Source: UMGS1279 sp045577695 | GTDB lineage: Bacteria; Bacillota; Clostridia; Oscillospirales; Acutalibacteraceae | Assembly: GCA_045577695.1 (NCBI GenBank) | Contig: JAZNIW010000035.1 | Span: 1 to 32,428 of the forward strand | Reading direction: 5' to 3' | DNA: 32,428 bases | In this document: positions 1 through 6,631 of the stretch, in pieces | How the letters are laid out: each line of letters starts with the position of its first letter | Position numbering within the stretch: the first letter of the stretch is position 1 | Position numbers and translations under genes: made by a program | The notes under the pieces: generated by a model | Database searches by the model: none | Seen by the model: only the letters and a program-made list of their open reading frames with translations | What the model was told of the DNA's origin: nothing

Positions 1-1
1 A

Positions 2-364
2 AATATATTTCTCGAAGCAACAGATTTTTCTGTTGACACAGAGCTTTCTACTAAGATTTTATTATACTTGAATCATCATTTCAAAAATGACACTTCTCTT
101 AAATCACTATCTAAAACATTCGGTTACAGTCAAAGTTACCTTTCCCGATATTTTAAAAATAGTTTTGGGGTGGGTATCAACCAATATGTTAACATTTTGC
201 GTTTAAGAAACACATTACTGCTTATACAAGAAGGTAATCATACCCACACTTATTGTGCGTTGGAAAGTGGTTTTTCATCTATGAGAACATTTTATCGTGT
301 ATTCAAGCAGGAGTTTGGATGTACACTTCAAGACTATTTTTCGTCTATTGATAAACAGCATTAA
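2..364 (+). CDS. AraC-family transcriptional regulator, C-terminal part (5' end outside window)
   Basis: The reading frame is open from base 2 to the stop at 364, so this is the C-terminal 120 residues of a longer protein. An internal TTG at 68 is not a credible start because the coding frame continues upstream of it. The visible part is a double helix-turn-helix AraC/XylS DNA-binding domain: a first HTH (SLKSLSKTFGYSQSYLSRYFK), then the linking helix, then a second HTH (CALESGFSSMRTFYRVFK) and the family-typical ending FGCTLQDYF. The ligand-binding N-terminal part is missing, so neither effector nor targets can be read. The segment is clearly AT-richer than the housekeeping genes to its right. 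Its 3' end overlaps a convergent small membrane-protein ORF by 20 bases. Confidence 0.85.
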   Translation, partial: NIFLEATDFSVDTELSTKILLYLNHHFKNDTSLKSLSKTFGYSQSYLSRYFKNSFGVGINQYVNILRLRNTLLLIQEGNHTHTYCALESGFSSMRTFYRVFKQEFGCTLQDYFSSIDKQH

Positions 365-521
365 TTTTTACTGTCAAAAACAAAGTCGGCAAAGCCGATA
401 GTAGATAGAATACCTGTAGAATGAAAGAGAGAACAAGAAAGTCTCTCAAATAAAATCCCAATAGTAAGTTATATGTAAGTGCTACGGAAAAGAAAATAAT
501 CCTTGTTTTTGTGTTCTTCAT
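345..521 (-). CDS. Small hypothetical membrane protein (58 aa)
   Basis: ATG at 521 is preceded by a strong ribosome-binding site, AAAGGAG, eight bases upstream. The frame runs to TAG at 345 and gives 58 residues. The protein begins MKNTKTRIIFF and has two hydrophobic stretches (about residues 8-24 and 28-50) separated by a short polar turn LRDF, so it is predicted to be a two-helix membrane protein with a short basic N-terminus. I do not recognise a family. It converges on the AraC-type gene and overlaps its last 20 bases. A 10-bp-armed dyad lies just upstream of its ribosome-binding site. I see no clear promoter. It could instead be a remnant of a longer membrane protein, but the ribosome-binding site argues for a real small gene. 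Confidence 0.55.
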   Translation of the reverse strand: MKNTKTRIIFFSVALTYNLLLGFYLRDFLVLSFILQVFYLLSALPTLFLTVKINAVYQ

Positions 522-563
522 TTCAAAATCTCCTTTATGTACGAAATTGATTGAAACGAAGAA

Positions 564-598
564 GTGGCAGTACAGAGCAAAACACTCCGTACTGCCAC
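564..598. repeat. Inverted repeat (10-bp arms) upstream of the small membrane ORF
   Basis: GTGGCAGTAC at 564-573 is perfectly complementary to GTACTGCCAC at 589-598. After one mismatch, GAG/CTC (575-577 and 585-587) extends the stem. No run of T follows on either strand, so it is a poor intrinsic terminator. It may be an operator dyad or an RNA hairpin in the leader of the minus-strand gene starting at 521. Confidence 0.6.
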
Positions 599-621
599 AA
601 ACAAAGGCTATTTAACATCTT

Positions 622-675
622 TTAAGAAAATACCAAACCCGAACGTTTCACCGATTGGTAAAAGGTTCGGGTTTG
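622..675 (-). terminator. Rho-independent terminator of tRNA-Leu
   Basis: On the minus strand, a perfect 11-bp stem (665-675 paired with 634-644) encloses a loop with a small inner ACC/GGT pair and is followed by the T-rich tail GTATTTTCTT. It lies about 8 bases past the tRNA CCA end. Confidence 0.75.
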
Positions 676-682
676 AATGCTT

Positions 683-766
683 TGGTGCGAGTGACGGGAC
701 TTGAACCCGTACGCCAAAGACACACGCCCCTCAAACGTGCCTGTCTGCCGATTCCAGCACACTCGC
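683..766 (-). tRNA. tRNA-Leu (anticodon GAG)
   Basis: The gene folds as an 84-nt class II tRNA including an encoded CCA. The acceptor stem is GCGAGTG/CACTCGC with discriminator A. The anticodon arm is GCACG-TTTGAGG with anticodon GAG, there is a long variable arm, and the T-loop is GTTCAAGTC. It has its own consensus promoter (801-829) and terminator (622-675), so it is a monocistronic transcript. Its 3' end faces the AT-rich left-hand segment. Confidence 0.95.
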
Positions 767-800
767 ATATTTTAGTTGCAAAGCCTCTGCAACGTTGCCT

Positions 801-829
801 ATTATACCATTTCACAATGGAGATGTCAA
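801..829 (-). promoter_or_regulatory. Sigma-A promoter of tRNA-Leu
   Basis: On the minus strand TTGACA (824-829) and TATAAT (801-806) are both perfect matches with a 17-bp spacer. The predicted transcription start lies about 30 bases before the tRNA. Confidence 0.85.
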
Positions 830-865
830 CCGTTTTGCGGCTTTTTTTCAAATTCTTTTTACCCA

Positions 866-1185
866 ACGAATAAAGAAAAACCCGAAAGGTGAAATTTTTA
901 AGGCACCTTGTTTTATAAAAAGGCGGCGCCTTTATTATATTGGCTTTACGGCAAGCTATAATGCTTCACAGTGATGGGGTTTCAAAGCCTCGTAATATTG
1001 CCCTTCGGAGAGGTTTTTGAGCAAATATAATATCACTGAAACCGCAAGGTTACTGCACATTTCAATTTTCAATATCACCGATACATATCGAATGTGAAGT
1101 ATCGTTTTTGAGCGAGTATTACCATTCTCAAAGTATTTAAACTACCCGTACACTTTCGGTTCTCGGAAATCTTCTTTTTTATACA
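866..1185. other. Non-coding stretch of short hairpins and TATAAT-like linkers
   Basis: No convincing gene is visible in these roughly 320 bases on either strand. Small self-complementary units are separated by AT linkers such as ATTATATT, TATAAT, GTAATATTG and ATATAATATC. The units include AAAGGC/GCCTTT around 920-933, GCTT/AAGC near 943-957, AACC-GCAA-GGTT (GNRA-type loop) near 1040-1051, and CGATAC/GTATCG (1079-1084 and 1099-1104) followed by five T. This looks like a degraded palindromic repeat element, with possible weak termination ability on the plus strand at 1079-1109. Confidence 0.4.
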
Positions 1186-1234
1186 TAAAAAAACGTAAAA
1201 CACTTCGGGATTTCCCTACGAAGTGCTTTACGTT
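1185..1234 (-). terminator. Strong rho-independent terminator after mrp
   Basis: On the minus strand a 16-bp stem (1219-1234 with 1192-1207; one G-U pair) has further GGG/CCC pairing inside the loop and is followed by a run of T. It begins 11 bases after the mrp stop codon. Confidence 0.9.
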
Positions 1235-1245
1235 GAGAAAAGTTT

Positions 1246-2076
1246 TTACAACTTTTCAATGGTATCGGCCAAAGATTCCAACCAATCGCCTTCAAAAAGT
1301 TCAATCACACCGTCATCACAAGCCTTGCTTAAAGCCGGGTCGATCGGCAGTTCACAAACCGTTTGAATGCCGTGATCGGCTGCCACTTCTTTCACGCGGC
1401 CGGTGCCGAAAGGATAATGCTTTTTACCGCAATCGGAACATTCGAAATAGGACATATTTTGCACAATGCCGATGATTGGAATGTCCATCATATCGGCCAT
1501 TTTTACTGCTTTATTAACAATCATTTCCACCAGTTCCTGTGGCGAAGTAACCACCACGATACCATCAATCGGCAGGGATTGAAATACCGTGATAGGAACA
1601 TCACCGGTTCCGGGCGGCATATCGACAAACATATAGTCGACATCACCCCAAATCACGTCGGTCCAGAATTGTTTGACCGCGCCCGCAATCACCGGGCCGC
1701 GCCAAACCACAGGGTCAGATTCATTCTCCAACAGACAATTTAGCGACATAACGCCAATATCGGTTTTGGTTTTTACCGGAAAAATGCCCAATTCATTTCC
1801 CGCGGCCTTTTCACCATTTACGCCAAAGGATTTGGGAATGGAAGGGCCGGTAATATCGGCATCTAACACGGCGGTGCGGTGCGAACGACGTTGCATAGTT
1901 ACCGAAAGCAATGAGGTAACCATTGATTTGCCAACGCCACCCTTACCGCTGACCACTGCGATTATTTTTTTTACATGAGTCAGTTCGTGCGGCTTTTCCA
2001 AAAAGTTTTGCGGTTCGATGCGTTCGCCACAATTTTGCGAGCAAGAAGAACAATCGTGGGTACAACCTTCACTCAT
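1246..2076 (-). CDS. mrp: Mrp/NBP35-family P-loop ATPase (Fe-S cluster carrier)
   Basis: This 276-aa protein of the Mrp/ApbC/NBP35 family is expected to carry Fe-S clusters in the cytosol and deliver them to apo-proteins. The N-terminus has four cysteines (C5, C9, C12, C16) like the NBP35 ferredoxin-type motif. A deviant Walker A SGKGGVGKS lies at residues 43-51, DADITGPSIP near 72-81, VDMPPGTGD near 151-159, and the conserved bridging CxxC (C213, C216) follows. The frame is open upstream into tRNA-Pro, but ATG at 2076 fits best: it follows AAGGGAT and gives the normal family N-terminus. A candidate promoter lies just upstream, partly inside the tRNA-Pro terminator, and a strong terminator ends the gene, so it is probably transcribed alone. 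Confidence 0.9.
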   Translation of the reverse strand: MSEGCTHDCSSCSQNCGERIEPQNFLEKPHELTHVKKIIAVVSGKGGVGKSMVTSLLSVTMQRRSHRTAVLDADITGPSIPKSFGVNGEKAAGNELGIFPVKTKTDIGVMSLNCLLENESDPVVWRGPVIAGAVKQFWTDVIWGDVDYMFVDMPPGTGDVPITVFQSLPIDGIVVVTSPQELVEMIVNKAVKMADMMDIPIIGIVQNMSYFECSDCGKKHYPFGTGRVKEVAADHGIQTVCELPIDPALSKACDDGVIELFEGDWLESLADTIEKL

Positions 2077-2095
2077 AATAACATATCCCTTCAAG

Positions 2096-2123
2096 ATTAT
2101 AATTGTAAAGAATAAAGCCGCAA
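2096..2123 (-). promoter_or_regulatory. Candidate mrp promoter overlapping the tRNA-Pro terminator
   Basis: TATAAT (minus strand, 2096-2101) lies 16 bp from TTGCGG (2118-2123), which matches half of the -35 consensus and is part of the terminator stem. The -10 is perfect and the -35 weak, so some mrp mRNA may instead come from read-through. Confidence 0.4.
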
Positions 2124-2146
2124 ACCGAACGGTTTGCGGCTTTATT
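2111..2146 (-). terminator. Terminator of tRNA-Pro
   Basis: A perfect 16-bp stem (2131-2146 with 2111-2126) with a 4-base loop starts at the 3' end of the tRNA and even includes the final A of its CCA. The tail TTCTTTAC is only moderately T-rich. Confidence 0.8.
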
Positions 2147-2222
2147 GGTCCGAGTGACTGGAGTCGAACCAGCGGCCTCTTGAACCCCATTCAAGCGCTC
2201 TACCAAACTGAGCCACACCCGG
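2146..2222 (-). tRNA. tRNA-Pro (anticodon GGG)
   Basis: A 77-nt cloverleaf with encoded CCA. The acceptor stem is CCGGGTG/CACTCGG (one G-U pair), the D-arm GCTCAGTTTGGTAGAGC, and the anticodon arm CTTGA-ATGGGGT-TCAAG with anticodon GGG. The T-loop is GGTTCGACT. A promoter (2253-2281) and terminator flank it. Confidence 0.95.
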
Positions 2223-2252
2223 ATAGATACGATGAAAAAATCACCGAAGACT

Positions 2253-2281
2253 ATGTTACCACGATTGCTTTTAAAAATCAA
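2253..2281 (-). promoter_or_regulatory. Likely promoter of tRNA-Pro
   Basis: On the minus strand TTGATT (2276-2281) and TAACAT (2253-2258) are separated by 17 bp, placing the start point about 24 bases before the tRNA. Each hexamer matches the consensus at four or five positions. Confidence 0.5.
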
Positions 2282-2311
2282 GTGTTTTGCTAAAATAATT
2301 TCTTTTTTTAT

Positions 2312-2344
2312 AAAAAAAGATGCCGCAGATGACACTGCGACATC
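2312..2344 (-). terminator. Terminator of the HPr-family gene
   Basis: On the minus strand a 10-bp stem (2335-2344 with 2319-2328, one G-U pair) with a 6-base loop is followed by seven T. It starts about 15 bases after the stop codon. Confidence 0.85.
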
Positions 2345-2358
2345 TGTATAAAGCAAAA

Positions 2359-2622
2359 TTATTCTACAAAACCGGACTGAACCAATTCAACCAGTTGATC
2401 TACGGCGTCTTTTTCATCACCGCCGTCAGCACTGATGCGAATGGAAGTACCGCCAATAATACCGAGCGATAAAACACCCAGCAAACTTTTGGCGTTAACG
2501 CGGCGCTCATCCTTCTCCACCCAAATGGAAGATTTAAACTCGTTGGCTTTTTGAATGAAAAAAGTTGCCGGACGTGCACGAAGTCCACCTTGATTTTGAA
2601 CAACAACATCCTTAACGTACAT
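2359..2622 (-). CDS. HPr-family protein with Arg at the His15 position (Crh-like)
   Basis: 87 residues, the normal HPr length. Numbering from ATG 2622 (GAAGAGGT upstream) puts the active-site motif at GLRARPATFF, so position 15 is Arg (codon CGT) instead of the histidine that enzyme I phosphorylates. Arg17 and Pro18 are kept. The regulatory site NAKS-LLGVLSLG is intact with Ser46. HPr carries phosphate in the sugar PTS, whereas Crh of Bacillus lacks His15 and acts only through Ser46. By analogy this protein should not relay PTS phosphate but could be a Ser46-regulated signalling partner; that role is inferred. No enzyme I, HPr kinase or PTS gene is adjacent. It is monocistronic, with a near-consensus promoter and its own terminator. 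A sequencing error (CAT to CGT) is the main alternative. Confidence 0.9.
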   Translation of the reverse strand: MYVKDVVVQNQGGLRARPATFFIQKANEFKSSIWVEKDERRVNAKSLLGVLSLGIIGGTSIRISADGGDEKDAVDQLVELVQSGFVE

Positions 2623-2712
2623 AACAATGACCTCTTCTTTCGAATGTAAATTATAATCGATGAATATACGAATGAAAGCGTAAAAGAATAATAAACCTTT
2701 ACTACTGTTACT

Positions 2713-2740
2713 ATTATACCACAATATATCGTGCCGTCAA
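2713..2740 (-). promoter_or_regulatory. Sigma-A promoter of the HPr-family gene
   Basis: On the minus strand TTGACG (2735-2740), a 16-bp spacer ending in TTGTGG, and TATAAT (2713-2718). It predicts a leader of about 85 bases before the ATG at 2622. Confidence 0.8.
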
Positions 2741-2888
2741 TGGGTTTGGATCACAAATATCACAACTTCTCCCAAATGGATAAACGAAAAACAAATTCTG
2801 GATTTTGGTTTGTGCAAAAATGCTAAAAGATTTCCAACAAGAGAAACCTTTCTCTACCAAACCATTGTATGCCGATAAACCGAATCTG

Positions 2889-3626
2889 TTATTCTTTCGT
2901 TTGATTCCAGGTTTGCAAAAAAATTCGTTCCTCTGCAGTCAGCTCGGCTGTTTCTAAGAGTTCCGGGCGTTTTTGTTGGGTGGTTTTTAGGGATTCTTCC
3001 CTCCGCCATTTCATAATGTTGGCATGATGACCGGAAAGCAAGATTTCCGGCACCTTGATTCCATTCCATACGGCGGGGCGAGTATATTGCGGATATTCCA
3101 ACAAGCCGTTCCAATGGCTTTCTTCCTCAAAACAACTGTCATCGGCTAAAACTCCCGGCAGCAGACGACAAACAGCATCGGTGACCGCCACGGCAGCAAT
3201 TTCTCCGCCGGTGAGCACAAAGTCGCCCAAGGAGATTTCTTCATCCACATCCTGTTCCAGCACCCTCTCATCCACTCCTTCGTAGTGGCCGCAGAGCAAG
3301 ACAATCTGATCGAGAGCTGATAGTTCCCTTGCCTTTTTTTGGTCGAAAGTTTTTCCCTTGGGAGATAAATATATCACCCACGGCTTGACCGATGTCCCTT
3401 GGCAAATAGCTTGCAAACAATCGTGAATGGGCTGTGCCGCCATAACCATTCCCTTACCGCCGCCGTAGGGCGCATCATCAACGCGGTTATGCTTATCTAA
3501 GGTATAATCCCGAATGTTGTGGCATTTAATTTGCACCTTTTCCTCGGCGCGGGCACGGCCGATGATACTTTCCCCCAAATACGCCTCACACATTTCGGGA
3601 AAAAGGGTTAAAATATCAATCTTCAT
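2889..3626 (-). CDS. trmD: tRNA (guanine-N1)-methyltransferase TrmD
   Basis: This 245-aa enzyme is expected to methylate G37 of tRNAs (with a G at position 36) using S-adenosylmethionine, which prevents frameshifting. It starts MKIDILTLFPEM, the usual TrmD opening. The SPOUT trefoil-knot motifs LLCGHYEGVDER and EEISLGDFVLTGGE are intact, as is YGGGKGMVM. It is the last gene of the ylxM operon, eight bases after the rimM stop, with GAGGAG upstream of the ATG. Downstream (2741-2888) I find no strong terminator, only a weak AT-rich hairpin with a T tail near 2795-2820. In Bacillus rplS would follow; here it does not. Confidence 0.95.
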   Translation of the reverse strand: MKIDILTLFPEMCEAYLGESIIGRARAEEKVQIKCHNIRDYTLDKHNRVDDAPYGGGKGMVMAAQPIHDCLQAICQGTSVKPWVIYLSPKGKTFDQKKARELSALDQIVLLCGHYEGVDERVLEQDVDEEISLGDFVLTGGEIAAVAVTDAVCRLLPGVLADDSCFEEESHWNGLLEYPQYTRPAVWNGIKVPEILLSGHHANIMKWRREESLKTTQQKRPELLETAELTAEERIFLQTWNQTKE

Positions 3627-3634
3627 ACCATATT

Positions 3635-4147
3635 CTACTCCTCAAAAATACCGGCTAAGGGACGAATGAGAATCTTTTCCTCCCGGGTATCAACCGAAAC
3701 GACGACTTCATCAATTACGGGAATCAAATACTCCTTTTCCCCTTTTTGAATGTGCCATACATCGTTAGCCCCGGTTTTTGAAACATCCGATAGTTTTCCG
3801 AGTAGATCCTTTCGGTCAGCATCGTAAACCGGCAAACCAATAATATCGCAAATTAAATATTGGTCCGGTTCTAAATGAAGGTCGGAGCGGTCTAAATACA
3901 ACACCTTCCCCCGCAAGGACTCGGCCTGTTCTATAGTGGTGATACCTTCCAGTTCAAGTATCACAATATTTCCGTGCGCACGGGAGGAAATGACCTTCAT
4001 CGGCCGATAATCGGCCGCTTCTTTGCAATAAAGGGTTTTCAATTTGGTAAAAAAGGATGGGGAATCACACCACGGTTGCACCCGCAATCCGCCACGCACC
4101 CCATGGGTACCAACGATTTTACCCGTTTCAATTTTTTGTTTTCTCAT
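3635..4147 (-). CDS. rimM: Ribosome maturation factor RimM
   Basis: A 170-aa, two-domain protein that binds ribosomal protein S19 and assists maturation of the 30S head. The N-terminal motif GKIVGTHGVRGGLRVQPW (residues 9-26) is the RimM beta-barrel signature. The C-terminal PRC-barrel contains the usual EYLIPVIDEVV and ends IRPLAGIFEE. ATG at 4147 has AAGGAG about 11 bases upstream. It precedes trmD by eight bases, the near-universal pairing. The spacer to khpA contains a long hairpin instead of the ylqD gene found there in Bacillus. Confidence 0.93.
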   Translation of the reverse strand: MRKQKIETGKIVGTHGVRGGLRVQPWCDSPSFFTKLKTLYCKEAADYRPMKVISSRAHGNIVILELEGITTIEQAESLRGKVLYLDRSDLHLEPDQYLICDIIGLPVYDADRKDLLGKLSDVSKTGANDVWHIQKGEKEYLIPVIDEVVVSVDTREEKILIRPLAGIFEE

Positions 4148-4198
4148 CTTATTCCCACTCCTTCCCAGAGCCGTTTCTCCTGCCCGTTCCTTCTACAA

Positions 4199-4245
4199 CG
4201 GAAAATCCTTCGCACCCCAAAAGATGGGGTAAAAAGGATTTTCCG
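4199..4245. repeat. Long hairpin in the khpA-rimM spacer
   Basis: A perfect 12-bp outer stem (4199-4210 with 4234-4245), a 3x3 internal loop, then a 5-bp inner stem ACCCC/GGGGT (4214-4218 and 4226-4230) with a 7-base loop. No T run follows on either strand, so it is more likely an RNA processing or stability element than a terminator. Confidence 0.65.
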
Positions 4246-4293
4246 CCGCAAGCTTAGGGGAATTTTTCACCCATTTCAAGCGACGGAAAGAAT

Positions 4294-4527
4294 TTAGTCG
4301 ATTTCAACGGCAACTTTTTGTCCATTGCGGTTTGCCGCTGCACGCATTACGGTACGGATTGCTTTTGCGATGCGACCCTGCTTACCGATTACGCGACCCA
4401 TATCATCCTCCGCAACATGAAGGTGATATACGATAACGCCTTCTTCGTTGGGCTCGTCAACTGTCGCGGTAACAGCTTCGGGTTGTTCTACCAACCCAGC
4501 TGCCATAGCAATCAAAAGTTCTGTCAT
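4294..4527 (-). CDS. khpA: KH-domain RNA-binding protein KhpA
   Basis: A 77-aa single KH-domain protein (YlqC/KhpA). The GxxG RNA-binding loop is seen in DDMGRVIGKQGRIAKAIRTVMRA, and the C-terminus KVAVEID is typical. KhpA pairs with KhpB (Jag) to bind RNA and influence cell division and elongation in streptococci; its targets here cannot be read. ATG at 4527 follows AGGAGAATTATT. It lies 57 bases after rpsP in the canonical order. Confidence 0.93.
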   Translation of the reverse strand: MTELLIAMAAGLVEQPEAVTATVDEPNEEGVIVYHLHVAEDDMGRVIGKQGRIAKAIRTVMRAAANRNGQKVAVEID

Positions 4528-4584
4528 AATAATTCTCCTTGAAAATACATGCGGGTGACGAAACGATTCGTCACAGTGGGTGGA

Positions 4585-4827
4585 TTAAAGAACGCCTTCT
4601 TTTTTGAGCAAAGCTTTCACGGTATCGGTCGGTTGTGCACCGTTGCCAATCCAAGCCTTTGCTTTTTCAGCGTCAATTTTTACTTCTGCCGGTTCCTTGG
4701 TAGGATTGTAATAGCCTAGTTCCTCAATGAATCGACCGTCACGCGGCGAACGGGAATCGGCAACAACAACACGATAAAAGGGAGCTTTTTTTGCGCCCAT
4801 ACGACGAAGTCGAATTTTTACTGCCAT
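4585..4827 (-). CDS. rpsP: 30S ribosomal protein S16
   Basis: 80 residues beginning MAVKIRLRRMGAKKAPFYR, the conserved S16 N-terminus, with VVADSRSPRDGRFIEELGYYNP following. An in-frame start three codons upstream exists, but ATG at 4827 gives the standard N-terminus and is spaced from GGAGGTG. Third gene of the operon, after ffh. Confidence 0.97.
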   Translation of the reverse strand: MAVKIRLRRMGAKKAPFYRVVVADSRSPRDGRFIEELGYYNPTKEPAEVKIDAEKAKAWIGNGAQPTDTVKALLKKEGVL

Positions 4828-4896
4828 TTCAAACACACCTCCTACTCATAAAATATATCCATATTCAAGCAAAACCGCTTTGAATGAATATTGGTT

Positions 4897-6243
4897 TTAT
4901 AGTCCGCCAAAACCGGGCGGAAGTCCCATCGAGCGGCCAAACCGCCGCTTTCCGCCCTTTTTATTCATTTGGCGGAACATTTTTTTCATCTGCTCGTATT
5001 GATTCAGCAAACGGTTTACATCCTCAACCTTCATTCCCGAACCGGCCGCAATGCGCCGTTTGCGAGAAGCATTTAAAATCTCGGGTTTTTCGCGTTCTTT
5101 TTTGGTCATTGAACGGATGATCGCCTCTACACGCAGCAGTTGACGATCGTCAACATCAACATCACGCAGTTGACGATCCATTCCCGGCATCATCGACATT
5201 ATGCTTTTGAGTGAACCCATTTTTTTAATGCTTTCGAACTGTTGCAACAAGTCATTCATATCAAACTTGTTTTGTGCCAACCGACGTGCCGTCTCTTCGG
5301 CTTGTTTTTGGTCCAACTGGGTTTCGGCTTTTTCAATGAGAGAAAGCATATCCCCCATTCCCAAAATACGAGAGGCCATACGGTCGGGGTGAAATTCTTC
5401 CAAATCATCCATCTTTTCGCCGACACCGGCGTATAGAATAGGTTTGCCGGTAACAGCACGCACCGAAAGAGCCGAACCGCCACGAGTATCACCGTCTAAC
5501 TTAGTGACGATAACGCCTTCAATCTCTAATAAATCGTTGAAAGCTTTGGCGACGTTGACGGCATCTTGACCAATCATCGCATCGATAACCAATAGGATGT
5601 TATCCACCGGAACCGCTTTGACAATGCGGGTTAATTCCCCCATCAAGTCCTCATCGATATGAAGACGGCCGGCAGTATCCAACAAAAGATAATCAAATCC
5701 GTAATCGCGGGCGTGTTTTAAGGCCGAAACGGCGATTTTTTCCGGTTTTTCATTTCCCATTTCAAAAACCGGAACGTCAACCGAAGCACCCACCACCTTT
5801 AACTGCTCAATCGCGGCGGGACGGTAAACGTCACAAGCCACCAGTAAAGGGCGATGCCCCTCTTTCTTTAATTTTTTGGCTAACTTACCACTGTGGGTGG
5901 TTTTACCCGAACCTTGCAAACCGCACATCATAATGACGGTGGGAATGCGCGAGGCGGTTTTTAAACGAGTATGGCTACCGCCCATTAGTTCCACCAACTC
6001 ATCCCGCACGATTTTAATAACCATTTGCGCGGGCGTTAAACTTTCCATTACCTTTTCACCGATACATTTTTCGGTTAAGCGGTTGGAAAAATCTTTGGCA
6101 ACTTTATAGTTGACATCAGCCTCTAACAAGGCCAGACGAACTTCACGCATAGCGGCTTTCACATCGCTCTCGCTCAGTTTCCCTTTAGAACGCAATTTTT
6201 TAAAGGCCGCAGCCAGTTTATCCGAAAGATTTTCGAATGCCAT
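4897..6243 (-). CDS. ffh: Signal recognition particle GTPase Ffh (SRP54)
   Basis: This 448-aa protein binds SRP RNA and signal peptides and, with FtsY, targets ribosomes to the membrane. The N domain is residues 1-95. The G domain contains GLQGSGKTT (108-116), DTAGR, and TKLDGDTRGG. The methionine-rich M domain includes SMMPGM and ends in a basic, glycine-rich tail (RRFGRSMGLPPGFGGL). Start ATG 6243 is preceded by GAGGTGA. It follows ylxM by 16 bases. No SRP RNA gene is seen in the window. Confidence 0.97.
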   Translation of the reverse strand: MAFENLSDKLAAAFKKLRSKGKLSESDVKAAMREVRLALLEADVNYKVAKDFSNRLTEKCIGEKVMESLTPAQMVIKIVRDELVELMGGSHTRLKTASRIPTVIMMCGLQGSGKTTHSGKLAKKLKKEGHRPLLVACDVYRPAAIEQLKVVGASVDVPVFEMGNEKPEKIAVSALKHARDYGFDYLLLDTAGRLHIDEDLMGELTRIVKAVPVDNILLVIDAMIGQDAVNVAKAFNDLLEIEGVIVTKLDGDTRGGSALSVRAVTGKPILYAGVGEKMDDLEEFHPDRMASRILGMGDMLSLIEKAETQLDQKQAEETARRLAQNKFDMNDLLQQFESIKKMGSLKSIMSMMPGMDRQLRDVDVDDRQLLRVEAIIRSMTKKEREKPEILNASRKRRIAAGSGMKVEDVNRLLNQYEQMKKMFRQMNKKGGKRRFGRSMGLPPGFGGL

Positions 6244-6259
6244 GCGGTTTTCGTCACCT

Positions 6260-6589
6260 CTAATCTTCTAATGTGGTTTCCAGTTGGTCTAATAGTTGTT
6301 CTATCGCTTTTCGATCCTGTCGTTGATGGGCAGAACGAAGTTGGGTTATTAATTCCTCCTGCAAAACGTTACGTCGATGCAGGTGAAGACAATCTTCCAT
6401 TTTCAGCAGTTCTTTTTCGGCACGTTTGATTAAATCCATCGCGCCTTGACGGGATCCCCCTTCATTTTCAGCAATTTCTGAAAGCGAAAGGTCATCAAAA
6501 TAATACAGTTCCAACAAGCGCATTTGCTTTTCGGTCAGCAGAGCGCCGTAGATTGCCAAAAGGTCGCAGATACGTAGATTTTTGGCCAT
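6260..6589 (-). CDS. ylxM: YlxM/p13-like putative HTH protein
   Basis: A 109-aa UPF0122 family protein with a sigma-factor-like helix-turn-helix: LTEKQMRLLELYYFDDLSLS followed by EIAENEGGSRQGAMDLIKRAE. The start is ATG at 6589 (MAKNLRICDLL); the longer reading frame upstream begins before the predicted transcription start and is rejected. YlxM always precedes ffh in Firmicutes, and the Streptococcus homologue modulates SRP GTPase activity. First gene of the operon, with a consensus promoter about 40 bases upstream. Confidence 0.92.
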   Translation of the reverse strand: MAKNLRICDLLAIYGALLTEKQMRLLELYYFDDLSLSEIAENEGGSRQGAMDLIKRAEKELLKMEDCLHLHRRNVLQEELITQLRSAHQRQDRKAIEQLLDQLETTLED

Positions 6590-6631
6590 ATTTCTTTCCC
6601 TAACTCCTCTCCTACCATAAGAACCACACTC

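Noticed and set aside
648..873. Two overlapping 72-aa reading frames, one on each strand
   Set aside because: Both run through the tRNA-Leu gene; no ribosome-binding site or family similarity.
2018..2356. Reading frames of 91 and 95 aa on opposite strands
   Set aside because: They cross tRNA-Pro and its terminator and have no recognisable protein features.
2850..2866. AGAGAA/TTCTCT hairpin downstream of trmD as a terminator
   Set aside because: The stem is only six AT-rich pairs and no T tract follows on the minus strand.
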